NCBI GenBank assembly: GCA_004193205.1
Contig: RZUM01000002.1
Location: 124,001-188,000 of the forward strand
DNA from: Gordonia sediminis
GTDB lineage: Bacteria > Actinomycetota > Actinomycetes > Mycobacteriales > Mycobacteriaceae
Length of the DNA: 64,000 nt
Reading direction: 5' to 3'
Part shown: positions 48,170 to 58,255 of the stretch, one piece after another
How positions within the stretch are numbered: position 1 is the first letter of the stretch
Layout: each line of letters opens with the position of its first letter
Translations under genes and position numbers: made by a program
The notes under the pieces: generated by a model
The model's database searches: none
What the model was told of the DNA's origin: nothing
What the model saw: the letters and a program-made list of their open reading frames with translations, nothing else

Positions 48170-48613
48170 ATGGCCGAGATCCGTAACACTGTGACCATCA
48201 GGTGCCAGCCGGAGGATGCGTTCTACTACCTGTCCGATCACCGAGCCGAACTCGAGTGGAACCCCGCCTGCACGATGATGGAGAAGATCAGCGACGGCCC
48301 GGTGGGCCTGGGCACCCGGTACCGCGCGAAATGGAATTCCAGTCCGACCGTCGAGCTCGAAACCGTCGCCTACGACCCGCCGCACAGCTGGACAATGCAC
48401 AACGGCGGGCCGATCGACGTCACCTTCACGTGCCGGGTCGATTCGGCGCCGGAGGGTACGCGTTTGTCCGTCAAGTTTGTGCCGAGGCCGCACGGCTGGT
48501 TTCGTTTGATCTTTCCGATCTTCCTGCTCGTCGTCCGCCGCCAGGAGCGAGCCAACATGGGCTACATCCGCGACGCACTCGAAGCGCGAGCACGCACGAG
48601 TGAGATCGGCTGA
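48170..48613 (+). CDS. SRPBCC-family (polyketide cyclase/dehydrase-like) protein
   Basis: A protein of 147 aa. IRNTVTIRCQPEDAFYYLSD, LGTRYRAKWNSSPTVELETV, PPHSWTMHNGGPIDVTFTCR match the START-like hydrophobic-ligand fold. The ligand is unknown. GGGAGCAGTC precedes the ATG. It is divergent from tetR and probably controlled by it; its 3' end overlaps the WS/DGAT pseudogene region. Confidence 0.8.
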   Translation: MAEIRNTVTIRCQPEDAFYYLSDHRAELEWNPACTMMEKISDGPVGLGTRYRAKWNSSPTVELETVAYDPPHSWTMHNGGPIDVTFTCRVDSAPEGTRLSVKFVPRPHGWFRLIFPIFLLVVRRQERANMGYIRDALEARARTSEIG

Positions 48614-49919
48614 GCCGACGCGACGCACCCGGACGCCGGGGCCGACGTCACGACGAGGTCGCCGCGACAGGCAGCATCTTCGGCGAAGGATGCATCCAAG
48701 CAGTCGGCGTGGGCCTCGATATCCGGCAGCCTCAGGGGCGAACCGTTGATACTCACGGTCACCTGCCCGCAGTAGCTGATCACGTTGTGCAGCAGGCCAC
48801 CCCCCTGTGTGAAGGGCGACAACGCATATCCGGTCTGCATCCGCGCACCGACGAGGTACAGCGGGAAGTCGGGGCCCCGCAGACTCGACACCACGGTGTT
48901 CGCGATCCTCGCCTGCTCCATCACGATCCCCAGGTGGGTCGCCATCCCGGCTCGAAGGGCGGCGACGACAAGGCCGCCCGGCACGAACTCCAGGTAGTCG
49001 AGCACCGGTTCGCCGACCGTCGCGATGGTCGCCTTGGCGTGGGAACTCGACTGCTGGACGACCTTCAGACGGACAATCGGGTCGGCGATGTTCGTTCCGA
49101 GCGTCACCCGGGCGACCGCAAGCGGGTTCACTCCGTGCGGACGCCCAGTGGCGTGATGGAGCGAGATCGCCATGACGGTCGTGAGTGATTTCGGGTAGCT
49201 CGCCCTTCGCGAGCAGGTAGCGGCGGAGCGCACCGCCGATGGCGGCGATGACGACATCATTGACCGTGGCTCCGGAGCGAGCTTGCGCACCGCCTTGACC
49301 ACCGCGAGATCGTAGGACGCCCGTCGAAGTTGCGCGTGCTGTCGGTGTGTCCGTTGAACCGGGTGCGGGGCGCATACAGCGCCGGTAGATACTCACGACC
49401 GTGACGGGGCAGGAGCCGGCCGAGCAGTGCTCCGGAAAGCCGCCCACCACCGGAATGCTGTGCCCGGCAGCCGATGCGAGTTGCGCCGGGCGGCGGGCCA
49501 TGGTCACGGCGCACCGGGCGAGCAGGTGCATCGACGACGGGCGTGCTTCCGGGGACCACTCGTCTACCGGCGGTGGCGGGGTCTCGGGGGTCAGCTCATG
49601 CATGCATGACCAGCGTCAGCCCCGTCAACCCGTCGAGCGCCGAATGATGAACCTTGAGGCAGAGCACGAACGAGCCGTCGGGTATCCCGCTGATCTCGCC
49701 GAGCCCGTCGATCACGTAGCAGTCCCACGGTGGTCGGTGGAGATCGAGGCGCTCGGCATGCAGCCTCGACACCTGATCGCACAGTATTCGCCAATCACCG
49801 GGGCCGGGAAGGGTGAGATGGTGCAAATGGCGGCCCACCTCGAAGTTCTCGTCGCGCACCCAGTACGGGTGATCCAGGCAATAGACGAATCCCGCATCGG
49901 GACCACTGAGTTGCTCCAT
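48562..49919 (-). pseudogene. Wax ester synthase/diacylglycerol acyltransferase (WS/DGAT), multiply frameshifted
   Basis: Fragments of one WS/DGAT gene lie in order in all three minus frames. 49600-49919: MEQLSGPDAGFVYCLDHPYW through LCLKVHHSALDGLTG (HHxxxDG active site), already lacking about 50 residues after residue 16. About 49430-49600: ELTPETPPPPVDEWSPEA. About 49340-49430: LYAPRTRFNG. Around 49300: DLAVVKAVRKLAP. 49210-49290: GATVNDVVIAAIGGALRRYL. Down to about 48650: NPLAVARVTLGTNIADPIVR and later GLLHNVISYCGQVTVSINGS. At least four frame changes are needed. The first is explained by an extra 4-bp copy in CATGCATGCATG at 49597-49608. The enzyme would have made storage lipid. Confidence 0.85.
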
Positions 49920-50168
49920 CGCGGCCTCCGTTGATCGCTCCGGTTCTCCCCGTGGACCTCCGCGCCGTGGCCGGGGCAGATTCGTTGCACCGTATGAGTC
50001 GTCATTATCCGCCCATGGCGTAACCCTTCCCGCATTGCCAAACGACACCCACAGGCGGGCTGCGTGATCGCGTCGCAGATTCGCCGCAGGCCACCGGTCT
50101 CGCGAGTACATTGGTAGGGCTACGACGCGGTGATCTCCTGCCGACGTCAACAGCGGGAGGTCCGAGAA

Positions 50169-51371
50169 GTGAGTACCCTGACAGATCCGGTCGCCGGCCG
50201 CTGCGACACCCAATTCGGTGAAGTCGCGGAGGTCTTCCGAAGCCAGATCGGCAAAGCCGATGGCGGTGCCGCGGTGGCCGTGTACCACCGCGGCCGCCTC
50301 GTCGCCGACCTGTGGGGCGGGATCCGCAACTCGGATGGCGACCCGTGGGAACGCGACACGCTGGCCATGTGCTTCTCCACCACCAAGGGTGTGGCCGCCA
50401 CGTGCGCCCACATACTGGCCGACCGCGGCCAACTCGACTATGACGAGCGGGTCGCCACGTACTGGCCGGAGTTCGCGCAGAACGGCAAGGCCGACATCAC
50501 CGTCCGGCAGGTGTTGAGCCACTCGGCCGGCCTGCACCGCTTCGGCAGCATCGTCGACCACGCGTCGCGACTCCTCGACTGGGAGCACATGACCGACGCC
50601 CTGGCCCGGGCCAAGCCCGCGTATCCGCCCGGGACGTCGGTCGGATACCACGCGCTGACCTTCGGGTGGCTCGTCGGCGAACTGGTGCGACGGATCTCCG
50701 GCACACCGATCGAGGAGTTCGTGCAGACCGAGATCGCCCGGCCACTCGGACTCGACGGCCTGTTCATCGGGTGTCCACCCGAGCAGCGGCACCGGATCGC
50801 GCCGCTGCGACAGATGTCGATGCCGTCCAACAAGCTGGTGGGGGCCGGGGTCGGCCTCGCGTTCAACATGATGTCGCTCGGACTACGCGCCGCACGATCG
50901 CCGGTGAACCCGCATCGGATGTACAACAGTCTGTCCGCCCGGGGGATGGAGGACGTGTTCGTCGACCCGCGCCTCCTCGACGCTGCCGTGCCCGCCCTCA
51001 ACGGCCACTTCGACGCTGTGTCCCTGGCCGCCATGTACGCGATGCTCGCCGGCCGCGGTCGGCTCGGCGAGGTGCGTCTGTTGTCCGAGGAGACCGTGCG
51101 CAAGGCCGCCGAAGTCCAGAACAACAAACCCGACCGCGTCATCGTGGTGCGGATGCAGTGGCGGCTCGGCTACCACCGACTGCCGATCGTGGACAGCCAA
51201 CTCCCGCAGGCGTACGGCCACTTCGGGTTCGGCGGCTCCGGCGCCTGGGCGGATCCGCAGCACGAGCTGGCACTGGCGATGGTGTGCAACCGCGGCGCGG
51301 GTACCCCGATCGGGGACCTGCGCATCCTGCGCCTCAGTCAGGCGGCGGCCCGCGCCGTCGGCGCACGCTGA
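50169..51371 (+). CDS. Serine beta-lactamase-fold esterase (class C/EstB-like)
   Basis: A protein of 400 aa from the GTG at 50169, 8 bases after GGGAGG. CFSTTKGVAATCAHILADRG near residue 80 has the SxxK motif (STTK), VGYHALTFGWLVGELVRRIS near 162 has the Tyr of the second motif, and GHFGFGGSGAWADPQHELAL near 348 corresponds to the third (HxG-type). Mycobacterial relatives are LipE/LipL-type esterases. Substrate unknown, probably short acyl esters. Confidence 0.88.
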   Translation: MSTLTDPVAGRCDTQFGEVAEVFRSQIGKADGGAAVAVYHRGRLVADLWGGIRNSDGDPWERDTLAMCFSTTKGVAATCAHILADRGQLDYDERVATYWPEFAQNGKADITVRQVLSHSAGLHRFGSIVDHASRLLDWEHMTDALARAKPAYPPGTSVGYHALTFGWLVGELVRRISGTPIEEFVQTEIARPLGLDGLFIGCPPEQRHRIAPLRQMSMPSNKLVGAGVGLAFNMMSLGLRAARSPVNPHRMYNSLSARGMEDVFVDPRLLDAAVPALNGHFDAVSLAAMYAMLAGRGRLGEVRLLSEETVRKAAEVQNNKPDRVIVVRMQWRLGYHRLPIVDSQLPQAYGHFGFGGSGAWADPQHELALAMVCNRGAGTPIGDLRILRLSQAAARAVGAR

Positions 51372-51426
51372 CGACCGACGCCCGACGATGACGGGCGGCG
51401 CGGCAGGTGAGGGTCCGTCGTCGGCA

Positions 51427-52410
51427 CTACACGGTGGCCGCGGGGACGCCGTCGCCGCACGACAGTAGATAGGCCCAGGCATCGGCGACGATTTCGTCGA
51501 GGTCGGTGTGTTCGCGTCGCCAGCCCAGTTCGGCGATGGCGTTCTCGCTCGACGCGACCAGCACCGCGGGGTCACCGGCGCGACGTGGCGCATCGACGGC
51601 GGGGATCCGTCGTCCGGTGACTCGCTCACACGCCGCGATCACCTCGCGGACGGTGAATCCGGCTCCGCTGCCGAGGTTGAAGATGCGGTGCGAGCGAGTT
51701 CGGGCGGATTCGATCGCGAGCACATGCGCCTCGGCGAGGTCGCGGATGTGGATGTAATCGCGGATCGCCGTGCCGTCGCGGGTCGGCCAGTCGGTGCCGA
51801 ACACCGAGATCGCCTCCCGTCGTCCGGCCGCGACCTGCAACACCAACGGGATCAGATGCGTTTCGGTCGGATGGTTCTCGCCGAGCCCGGCGAACGCTCC
51901 GGCGACGTTGAAGTACCGCAGGCTCGTCGCGGTCAGGCCGTGCGCGACTGCGTACGACCCGATCGCGTGGTCCACCGCGAGCTTGGTGGCCCCGTACGGG
52001 TTGGTCGGCCGGGTGGGCGCGTCCTCGGTGATCGGTGTTGCGTCCGGTTCGCCGTAGGTCGCCGCGGTCGACGAGAACACCAGGCGCGGAGTCTGCGAGA
52101 CCCGCATCGCCTCGAGCAGGTCCAGGCTCGTCACCACGTTGCCGTACCAGTACGCCTCGGGTGTCTGCACCGACTCGCCGACGAGCGAACGCGCCGCGAA
52201 GTGCAGCACCCCGTCGAATCCCCCTCCGTCGAGCAACCGACCGGCGGCCTCGCCGACGTCACCGGCGACGAACGCGGCCCCGGCCGGGACCGCCTGCTCG
52301 CTGCCGGTGGACAGGTCGTCGACGATCACCACCTCATGACCGCGATCGAGCAGGACTCGCGCGCAGACGCTGCCGACATATCCGGCCCCGCCGGTGACGA
52401 GCAGCTTCAT
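51427..52410 (-). CDS. galE: UDP-glucose 4-epimerase
   Basis: A protein of 327 aa. [20 protein letters not shown] (NAD Rossmann motif), [28 protein letters not shown] (catalytic Ser/Thr region), [14 protein letters not shown] (YxxxK) and [12 protein letters not shown] are standard GalE features. It interconverts UDP-galactose and UDP-glucose in the Leloir pathway. The ATG overlaps the alpha-galactosidase stop by 4 bases; last gene of the minus-strand operon. Confidence 0.95.
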   Translation of the reverse strand: MKLLVTGGAGYVGSVCARVLLDRGHEVVIVDDLSTGSEQAVPAGAAFVAGDVGEAAGRLLDGGGFDGVLHFAARSLVGESVQTPEAYWYGNVVTSLDLLEAMRVSQTPRLVFSSTAATYGEPDATPITEDAPTRPTNPYGATKLAVDHAIGSYAVAHGLTATSLRYFNVAGAFAGLGENHPTETHLIPLVLQVAAGRREAISVFGTDWPTRDGTAIRDYIHIRDLAEAHVLAIESARTRSHRIFNLGSGAGFTVREVIAACERVTGRRIPAVDAPRRAGDPAVLVASSENAIAELGWRREHTDLDEIVADAWAYLLSCGDGVPAATV

Positions 52411-54581
52411 CGCGCGTCCGTCTCGATCGCGCGCACATGCAGCAGCATGCCGGTCTGCGGATACAGCACCGGGATCGCGAACCCCGCGTGGGCCAACACC
52501 GCCCCGGGGGCCACCAGGTGCCCGCCGTCGGCGATCCATTGTGGCGGCGCGACCGAGTGTCCGGCGTCGGTGAGTTCCGGGATGAGCGACACCCGGTAGG
52601 TGCGCGCCGCATCGAGGCCTGGCAACCGGATCCGGTCGGAGCGGTCCTCCGCTGAGGTGTCCATCTTCACCACCGCGAACACCGCCTCGTCGCGCCCCGC
52701 GGATACCGCACCGTGCACCCACACCGACGGGTCGGGGTGGTCGGCGCGCACCATCGTGCCGGTGTGGATCAATCCGCGGAACTCCTTGTAGCGCACCGCC
52801 CACCGGGCCAGCTGCTCGAGTTCGCTCTCCTCGAGACCGCTCAGATCGAGTTCCATCCCGGCGTGCCCGAACAACGCGGTCAGGCACCGGAACTGCAGCG
52901 TCGCGTAGCGGCCGGTGGTGTGCGAGAACGCCGGCCCGACGTGTGCGCCCAACAGTTCCGGCGGGATCAGCTGGGCCGTCCAGCGCTGGAGTCGCTGCCG
53001 TTCCAGGGGATCGTTGGTGTCCGAGGCCCACACGCGGTCGGTGTGCTCGAGAATGCCCAGGTCCACCCGGGCGCCACCGGACGCGCAGGACTCGATCTCC
53101 AGGCCGGGATGCCGGGCCCGCAGGTCGTCGAGCAGCCGGTACAGGGCCTCGGTCTGCCGGTGCACCCCGGCGTGCCCGTCGCGGCTGAGCGCGGCGATCA
53201 CGTCCCGGTTGTGGTCCCATTTGAGGTAGCCGGGCCGCTCGGCGGTGATCACCGCATCCAGGCCGGCGACCAGGTAGTCGTACACCTCGGGGCGGCTCAG
53301 GTCGAGCACGTGCTGGTAGCGCCAGGTCGCCGGCAACCGATCGGCCGGCGCCAGGAACCAGTCCGGGTGCTCTCGGACCAGATCGGAGTCGGGGTTGGCC
53401 ATCTCCGGCTCCACCCAGAGCCCCGGCTCCATACCGAGGGCTCGAACGTGGTCGAACAGCGGCGCGAGACCCGCCGGCCATACCTCGGGGTCGATCGTCC
53501 AGTCGCCGAGGCCGGCTCGGTCGTCGCGGCGGTTGCGGAACCAGCCGTCGTCGAGGACGAAGCGCTCTGCACCGACCTTCGCGGCCGCGTCGGCGAGGCG
53601 CAGCAGGCGGGACAGGTCATGGTCGAAGTAGACGCCCTCCCAGGTGTTCACCACCAGAGGTCGCGCCGACCGCGGGTGCCCGGGGCGTTCGCGTAGCCAG
53701 CGGTGCATGGCCGCGGCGGCGCCGTCGAGCCCGGAATCGGAGTAGACGAACGACACCCACGGCGAAGTGTAGGATTCCTGCGCCGCCAGGACGATCTCAC
53801 CCGCGGCAAGGAGCTCGCCGCCACCGATCACCGCCGACGACTGTCCGGCCCGCTCGGGCAGGCGTTCGGCGAGGTGCGCGTGATTGCCGCTCCACCCGAC
53901 GTGCACGCCCCACACCTCACCGCCGCGGAAACCGAACCCTTCGGACCCGGCGAACAAGAGCAGCGTCGCGTCGTGGCCGGTGCGGCCGCGGCGCGAGGCC
54001 CGCAGAGTGGTGCCGTGCGCGAACGGCCGTCGCTGTGGGGTGTGCTCGCGACAATGGCGTCCGGTGGTGTCGAGTACTTCGGTCGCGGTGTCCGGCAGCG
54101 GCAGCAGGATCTGCGCTCCCTCCACCGTCAGTGCCTCCTGAGCGGGCGCGTTGTTGGTGATGGTCTGCCGGACCCGCAGCACGCCGCCGACCGCGAGTTC
54201 GAGGTCCATCCGCCAGGACAGCCCGTTGAATGCATCGGCGGCGGTCACCGTCGCGTGGTCGCGGTCGTCCTGCACAAGGTGTACCTGTGTCCACCGCGGA
54301 TGGATCCCACGCCCGTCGCGGTGCAGTGCCAGGGCGGGCGTGCCCTCCCAGGAGTCGTCTTGTCCTGGTGCCAGGCTCAACCATCGCGGCACGTCGATGC
54401 TGCTGTGCGGCACCGCCGGCGCCGCAGCCAGTCGCAATGTCTCGAGCGTCTCGTCGGACAGCTCGCCCAGGTCCGCACCCCAGTGCAGCACCACAGGAAG
54501 GCCGTCCGGGGCACCGGACCCGACGACCAGTGCGACGCCGTCGCGACGCAGCACTGCCCATTCGTGGTTCGTCTCGGTCAT
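52407..54581 (-). CDS. Alpha-galactosidase, glycoside hydrolase family 36
   Basis: A protein of 724 aa from the ATG at 54581 (GGAG 5 bases before). N-terminal beta-sandwich, then a TIM barrel: [60 protein letters not shown] (nucleophile Asp), [20 protein letters not shown] with [13 protein letters not shown] (acid/base Asp). Catalytic residues are all present. It is cytoplasmic (no signal), so the substrate enters intact through the ABC importer coded upstream. It releases galactose from melibiose/raffinose-type sugars. Confidence 0.94.
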   Translation of the reverse strand: MTETNHEWAVLRRDGVALVVGSGAPDGLPVVLHWGADLGELSDETLETLRLAAAPAVPHSSIDVPRWLSLAPGQDDSWEGTPALALHRDGRGIHPRWTQVHLVQDDRDHATVTAADAFNGLSWRMDLELAVGGVLRVRQTITNNAPAQEALTVEGAQILLPLPDTATEVLDTTGRHCREHTPQRRPFAHGTTLRASRRGRTGHDATLLLFAGSEGFGFRGGEVWGVHVGWSGNHAHLAERLPERAGQSSAVIGGGELLAAGEIVLAAQESYTSPWVSFVYSDSGLDGAAAAMHRWLRERPGHPRSARPLVVNTWEGVYFDHDLSRLLRLADAAAKVGAERFVLDDGWFRNRRDDRAGLGDWTIDPEVWPAGLAPLFDHVRALGMEPGLWVEPEMANPDSDLVREHPDWFLAPADRLPATWRYQHVLDLSRPEVYDYLVAGLDAVITAERPGYLKWDHNRDVIAALSRDGHAGVHRQTEALYRLLDDLRARHPGLEIESCASGGARVDLGILEHTDRVWASDTNDPLERQRLQRWTAQLIPPELLGAHVGPAFSHTTGRYATLQFRCLTALFGHAGMELDLSGLEESELEQLARWAVRYKEFRGLIHTGTMVRADHPDPSVWVHGAVSAGRDEAVFAVVKMDTSAEDRSDRIRLPGLDAARTYRVSLIPELTDAGHSVAPPQWIADGGHLVAPGAVLAHAGFAIPVLYPQTGMLLHVRAIETDAR

Positions 54582-54636
54582 TGTCTCCACTTTCTGATCG
54601 TTCTGGGAAATCGCGCGAATATCGTCCGGCGATCCG

Positions 54637-56040
54637 CTACTTGCTGCTCGTGGTGAGCTCGAGCAAAGAGTTGATCTGGTCGTTGGTCTTTGTCATGACG
54701 GAGGCGTCGTGCCTGCCGAGGTAGATCGAGTCGAGGGCCGGCCGTAGGTAGGCGGTGATGTCGGCGGCGTTGTAGGTCACCGGGAACAGGAACGTGGTGC
54801 CGTCCTTGGTGTGGTCGGTGAACGCGGAGACGTCGAATCCGGCCGCGGCGTGTGCCGCGAGCGCGGCGTCGGTGCCCGCCGGCCGCGCGGGGAACACCAC
54901 CGCGCTCTCACCGACGATCCGCTGGCATTGGTCGCCGGCGAGGAAGGCCACCCACTTCGCCGCGGCCTCGGGGTTCTTGGCCTGCTTCGACACCGAGTCG
55001 GCCAGACCGTTGAACATCGACGCGCGGTGTCCGATCGGCCCGATCGGGGTCGGCGCGACCGCGATGTCCATGGGGTTGCCGTGGGCATTGGTCAGCTTGG
55101 TGAATGTGGAGATCATCCAGTCGCCGTTGAGTGCCATCGCCGCGGCGCCGGAACTGAGCTGTTTGTCGCCGCCGAACGCGGCACTCGGGTTGCCGGCCAC
55201 GGAATACGTTGCCATATAACCTTTCTCGGCAAGCCCGAAGTACCAGTCCAATGTCTTCTGGAAGCGGGGATCGTCGAAGTTGAAGTGATCGCCCCACGGG
55301 TTCTGGTTGGTGTACTGCCACCCGATGGAGCCGGTGTAGGGAGACCACTGCGTCTGCCCGAAGCCGCCGAATCCGGAGTCGCTGCCGGCCAGACCATAGG
55401 TCTTGACGTTGTGCTTGTCGAAACCCGGCTCGTCACCACGGATCCCGTTGGCGTCCACGGACAAGTGGGCGATGATCTTCTCGAATGTGCCGCCGTCCTG
55501 CGGGTTCCACGTCATGGTCCGCAGCTGCTCGTCGGTGATCCCGGCCTGTTGCGTCATGTCGCGGTTGTAGAAGTAGCCGACGGTGTCCCAGTCCTTGGGT
55601 GTGCCGTAGCGGTGCCCGTCCTGACCCTTCCACAGGTCGGCGAGGCCGGGCATGTAGTCGGTGTCCTGGATGTTCTTGGTCGCGTCGAGTTGGTCGAGCG
55701 GGTAGAGCACGTCCAGATCGACGAACTGTGCGTACTTGGACAGGTGGTCGGTGAACACGTCGGGTCCGGTGTCGGCGATGAACCCCGCGGTGAGCTTGGA
55801 CCAGTAGTCGGCCCACCCGTATTGGGTGAACTTGATCGTCAGTCCAGGATTGCGCGCCTCGAACGCGTCCGCGCACTTCTGGTAGGCCGGCTGCTGCGCG
55901 GAGTCCCACAGCCAGTAGTCGATCGTGTTGGGGTCGCCGCTGGCACCGCCGATCCCGCACGCGGTGCTCAGCACCACAGCGCAGGCGGAGGCCAGCACGC
56001 CGACGAGCCTGCCGATTTGTTTCATCGCAATCGCTTTCAT
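54637..56040 (-). CDS. ABC transporter sugar-binding lipoprotein (alpha-galactoside)
   Basis: A protein of 467 aa. Signal with lipobox LSTAC (Cys near 28; LVGVLASACAVVLSTACGIG). The mature part is a family 1 extracellular solute-binding protein: IDYWLWDSAQQPAYQKCADA, KFTQYGWADYWSKLTAGFIA, PDVFTDHLSKYAQF, LSSGAAAMALNGDWMISTF. Substrate inferred from the GH36 and gal genes. It is downstream of the two permeases in the operon. ATGs at 56040 and 56025 are possible starts. Confidence 0.9.
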   Translation of the reverse strand: MKAIAMKQIGRLVGVLASACAVVLSTACGIGGASGDPNTIDYWLWDSAQQPAYQKCADAFEARNPGLTIKFTQYGWADYWSKLTAGFIADTGPDVFTDHLSKYAQFVDLDVLYPLDQLDATKNIQDTDYMPGLADLWKGQDGHRYGTPKDWDTVGYFYNRDMTQQAGITDEQLRTMTWNPQDGGTFEKIIAHLSVDANGIRGDEPGFDKHNVKTYGLAGSDSGFGGFGQTQWSPYTGSIGWQYTNQNPWGDHFNFDDPRFQKTLDWYFGLAEKGYMATYSVAGNPSAAFGGDKQLSSGAAAMALNGDWMISTFTKLTNAHGNPMDIAVAPTPIGPIGHRASMFNGLADSVSKQAKNPEAAAKWVAFLAGDQCQRIVGESAVVFPARPAGTDAALAAHAAAGFDVSAFTDHTKDGTTFLFPVTYNAADITAYLRPALDSIYLGRHDASVMTKTNDQINSLLELTTSSK

Positions 56041-56051
56041 GTCTGCACCCG

Positions 56052-56996
56052 TCACTTGAGACCGCTGAACCCGATGGAGTTCACGATCCGTCTGGCGAAT
56101 ACCAGGAACAACAGCAGCATCGGTAGCGCGGCGACGAGGGTCGCCGCCATGAGTCCGGACCAGTCCGGTCCGGTCTGCGGGGTCTGCGACTTGAATACCC
56201 CGAGCGCAACCGTCAGCACCCGTGAGGAGTCGGTGTAGGACACCATCAGCGGCCAGAAGTAGTCGTTCCAGGCCCCGATATAGGTGAGGATGGCCAGCGT
56301 CGCGATCGGCGCGGCAGACATCGGCAGCACCAGCGAGAAGAAGATCCTCACCTTGGACGCACCGTCCATCAACGCTGCCTCCTCGATCTCGCGGGGGATG
56401 GTGAGAAAGAACTGCCGCAGGAAGAACACCGCGAACGGGGTCATCAGCATGCTCGGCAAGGCGATGCCGAGCAGCGTGTCGACCAGACCCAGCTGCTTGA
56501 TCAGCACGAAGTTCGGCAGCAGTGTGAAGATCGCCGGAACCATCAACCCGGCCAGGAATACCGCAAACACCTTGTCGCGGTGCCGCCACCGCAGCCGGGC
56601 GAACGCGTAGGCGGCCATGGCGGAGAAGAACACCTGACCGAGGGTGATCAGCGTCGCGACCACGACCGAGTTGAGCATGTAACGCCAGAAGTTGATCGGC
56701 TGCCCGGCGCCGCCGGCGTCGATCGCATCCTGCCCGGTCTGCAGCCCGAATACCCGCGCGAACCCGCTGAGTGTCGGGTCGGCCGGCAGCAGACTCTGCG
56801 AGCCCGCAGACAACGCTGCATTGCTGGACAGCGCGGTGCGCAGCGCCCAGTAGAACGGGAAAAGGCTGACGAAGATGATGGCAATCATGACCGCCCAGGC
56901 CAGGATTCTGCCCGGTGTCCACCGTCGCACCCGCTTCGCGGCTGCGGGACGCTCGTCGGGTTCGACGATCACCACTTCTTGACTTGCGAGAGTCAT
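56052..56996 (-). CDS. ABC sugar permease, MalG/MsmG type
   Basis: A protein of 314 aa with six membrane segments (WAVMIAIIFVSLFPFYWALR first). The EAA loop reads EEAALMDGASKVRIFFSLVL, which contacts the ATPase. C-terminus ARRIVNSIGFSGLK (normally VxGLTxGAxKG-like in MalG). It lies 9 bp downstream of the MalF-type permease. Confidence 0.93.
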   Translation of the reverse strand: MTLASQEVVIVEPDERPAAAKRVRRWTPGRILAWAVMIAIIFVSLFPFYWALRTALSSNAALSAGSQSLLPADPTLSGFARVFGLQTGQDAIDAGGAGQPINFWRYMLNSVVVATLITLGQVFFSAMAAYAFARLRWRHRDKVFAVFLAGLMVPAIFTLLPNFVLIKQLGLVDTLLGIALPSMLMTPFAVFFLRQFFLTIPREIEEAALMDGASKVRIFFSLVLPMSAAPIATLAILTYIGAWNDYFWPLMVSYTDSSRVLTVALGVFKSQTPQTGPDWSGLMAATLVAALPMLLLFLVFARRIVNSIGFSGLK

Positions 56997-57005
56997 TGCT
57001 TGCTC

Positions 57006-57917
57006 CTAGTCCAGATCCGTCGCGTCGGCACGGATGAGCCGGTATTGCAGGAAGGTCACCGTGGCCAGGATCAGCAACAGCGCCACCGACATCGCGAACG
57101 CGTAGCCGAACTGAAAACGCCCGAACGCGAGGTCGTAGATGTACATCTGCAGCACTCGCGACGAGTCGCCCGGTCCGCCGGCGGTGGTCACCGCGATGGT
57201 GTCGAAGATCTGGAACGAGCCGACCATCGTGACGATGAGTACCAGCGCCAGGATCGGACGCAACAGCGGCACCGTGATCCGGAAGAACATCGACACCTCA
57301 CTCGCGCCGTCCAGTTTCGCCGCCTCGTACACCGTCGCCGGAATCGTCTGTAGTCCGGCGAAGATGAGCAGCGCGGTGTAGCCGACGTGACGCCAGACGT
57401 TGACCAACGCCGCGGTCGGGATGACCCAGTTCTCGTCGCCCCAGAACGCGATTCGGTCCAATCCCAACCATTCGAGCACCTGGTTTCCGATCCCCAGCTT
57501 GTAGTCCAATATCCAGAGGAACAGCAGGGCCGCAATCACATTCGCCATCAGATACGGCGTCAGCACCAGGCCCCGCACCAGCGAGGACTGGGTGAGCCGC
57601 TGCATGAGCACGGCGATGACCAACGCGACCACGGTCTGGATACCGATGTTGAGCACGACGTAGTAGAGGGTGACCTTCACCGCGTTCCAGAACACGGGGT
57701 CGTGCACCATACGCACGTAGTTGTCGAACCCGACGAACTTCGCGGGGGTCAGCAGGTTGTAGTCGGTGAAGCTGAACTGGATTCCCCGGATCAGGGGCCA
57801 GAAGATGAACACACCGAATCCCACCGCGGCCGGCGCGATGAACAGCAAGGCCAGGCGGGTGTCGTCCTTCCGGCGGCGGTTCGGCGCCGGTCGACGGGAC
57901 TCCGCAGAAACGGTCAT
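57006..57917 (-). CDS. ABC sugar permease, MalF/MsmF type
   Basis: A protein of 303 aa with six membrane segments (ALLFIAPAAVGFGVFIFWPL; VVALVIAVLMQRLT). The EAA loop reads YEAAKLDGASEVSMFFRITV. NLLTPAKFVGFDNYVRMV is the periplasmic MalF-like segment. Start at the ATG at 57917 behind AAGGAGACC. First gene of the minus-strand operon, divergent from the DeoR regulator. Confidence 0.93.
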   Translation of the reverse strand: MTVSAESRRPAPNRRRKDDTRLALLFIAPAAVGFGVFIFWPLIRGIQFSFTDYNLLTPAKFVGFDNYVRMVHDPVFWNAVKVTLYYVVLNIGIQTVVALVIAVLMQRLTQSSLVRGLVLTPYLMANVIAALLFLWILDYKLGIGNQVLEWLGLDRIAFWGDENWVIPTAALVNVWRHVGYTALLIFAGLQTIPATVYEAAKLDGASEVSMFFRITVPLLRPILALVLIVTMVGSFQIFDTIAVTTAGGPGDSSRVLQMYIYDLAFGRFQFGYAFAMSVALLLILATVTFLQYRLIRADATDLD

Positions 57918-58255
57918 GACGTCGGTCTCCTTCAATGGCGGACGGGGTCGGACTTGTGAGGTCGTCGGTGACGGTGACGTGAAACTGCGATGTGGGCGGA
58001 GGGCGACCGCAATCCGGAACGGGCCGGTCTTCAATCCCCAATATCGAACATTTTCCGTCACATCCGAATCAGACCAGGTAGCAGCATGTGATGCAGATAA
58101 CAGGACCACAGGACTCGGCCCCTTGTCAAGCCGCCGATGTTCAGGTTCGTCAACATTTCTGTTCGTTTAGGTTTGATTTTGTGCGAGAGTGTGCAACACT
58201 GTGACGGCGGCCACAAGAGTGGCAGCGTGGCAGCAACAGCGAAGGAGCGCCGGTG
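57918..58255. promoter_or_regulatory. Divergent control region of the alpha-galactoside locus
   Basis: These 338 bp separate the transporter operon and the DeoR-galTK operon and hold no gene. AT-rich stretches at 58040-58060 and 58140-58190 contrast with the GC-rich rest. The second contains TTCG/TTTG units (AACATTTCTGTTCGTTTAGG at 58152-58171), the kind of TTYG repeats bound by DeoR-family regulators. Exact promoters are unclear; TAGGTT at 58168-58173 could be a -10 for the plus operon. Confidence 0.5.

Noticed and set aside
47990-49603. 537-codon minus-strand ORF
   Set aside because: Only its first about 100 and a later short block match WS/DGAT; the rest is antisense to the SRPBCC and tetR region. 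Treated as part of a frameshifted pseudogene.
54637-56922. ORF joining the sugar-binding protein with upstream sequence (761 codons)
   Set aside because: The first 294 codons are a shadow of the MalG-type permease; the lipoprotein starts at the ATG at 56040.
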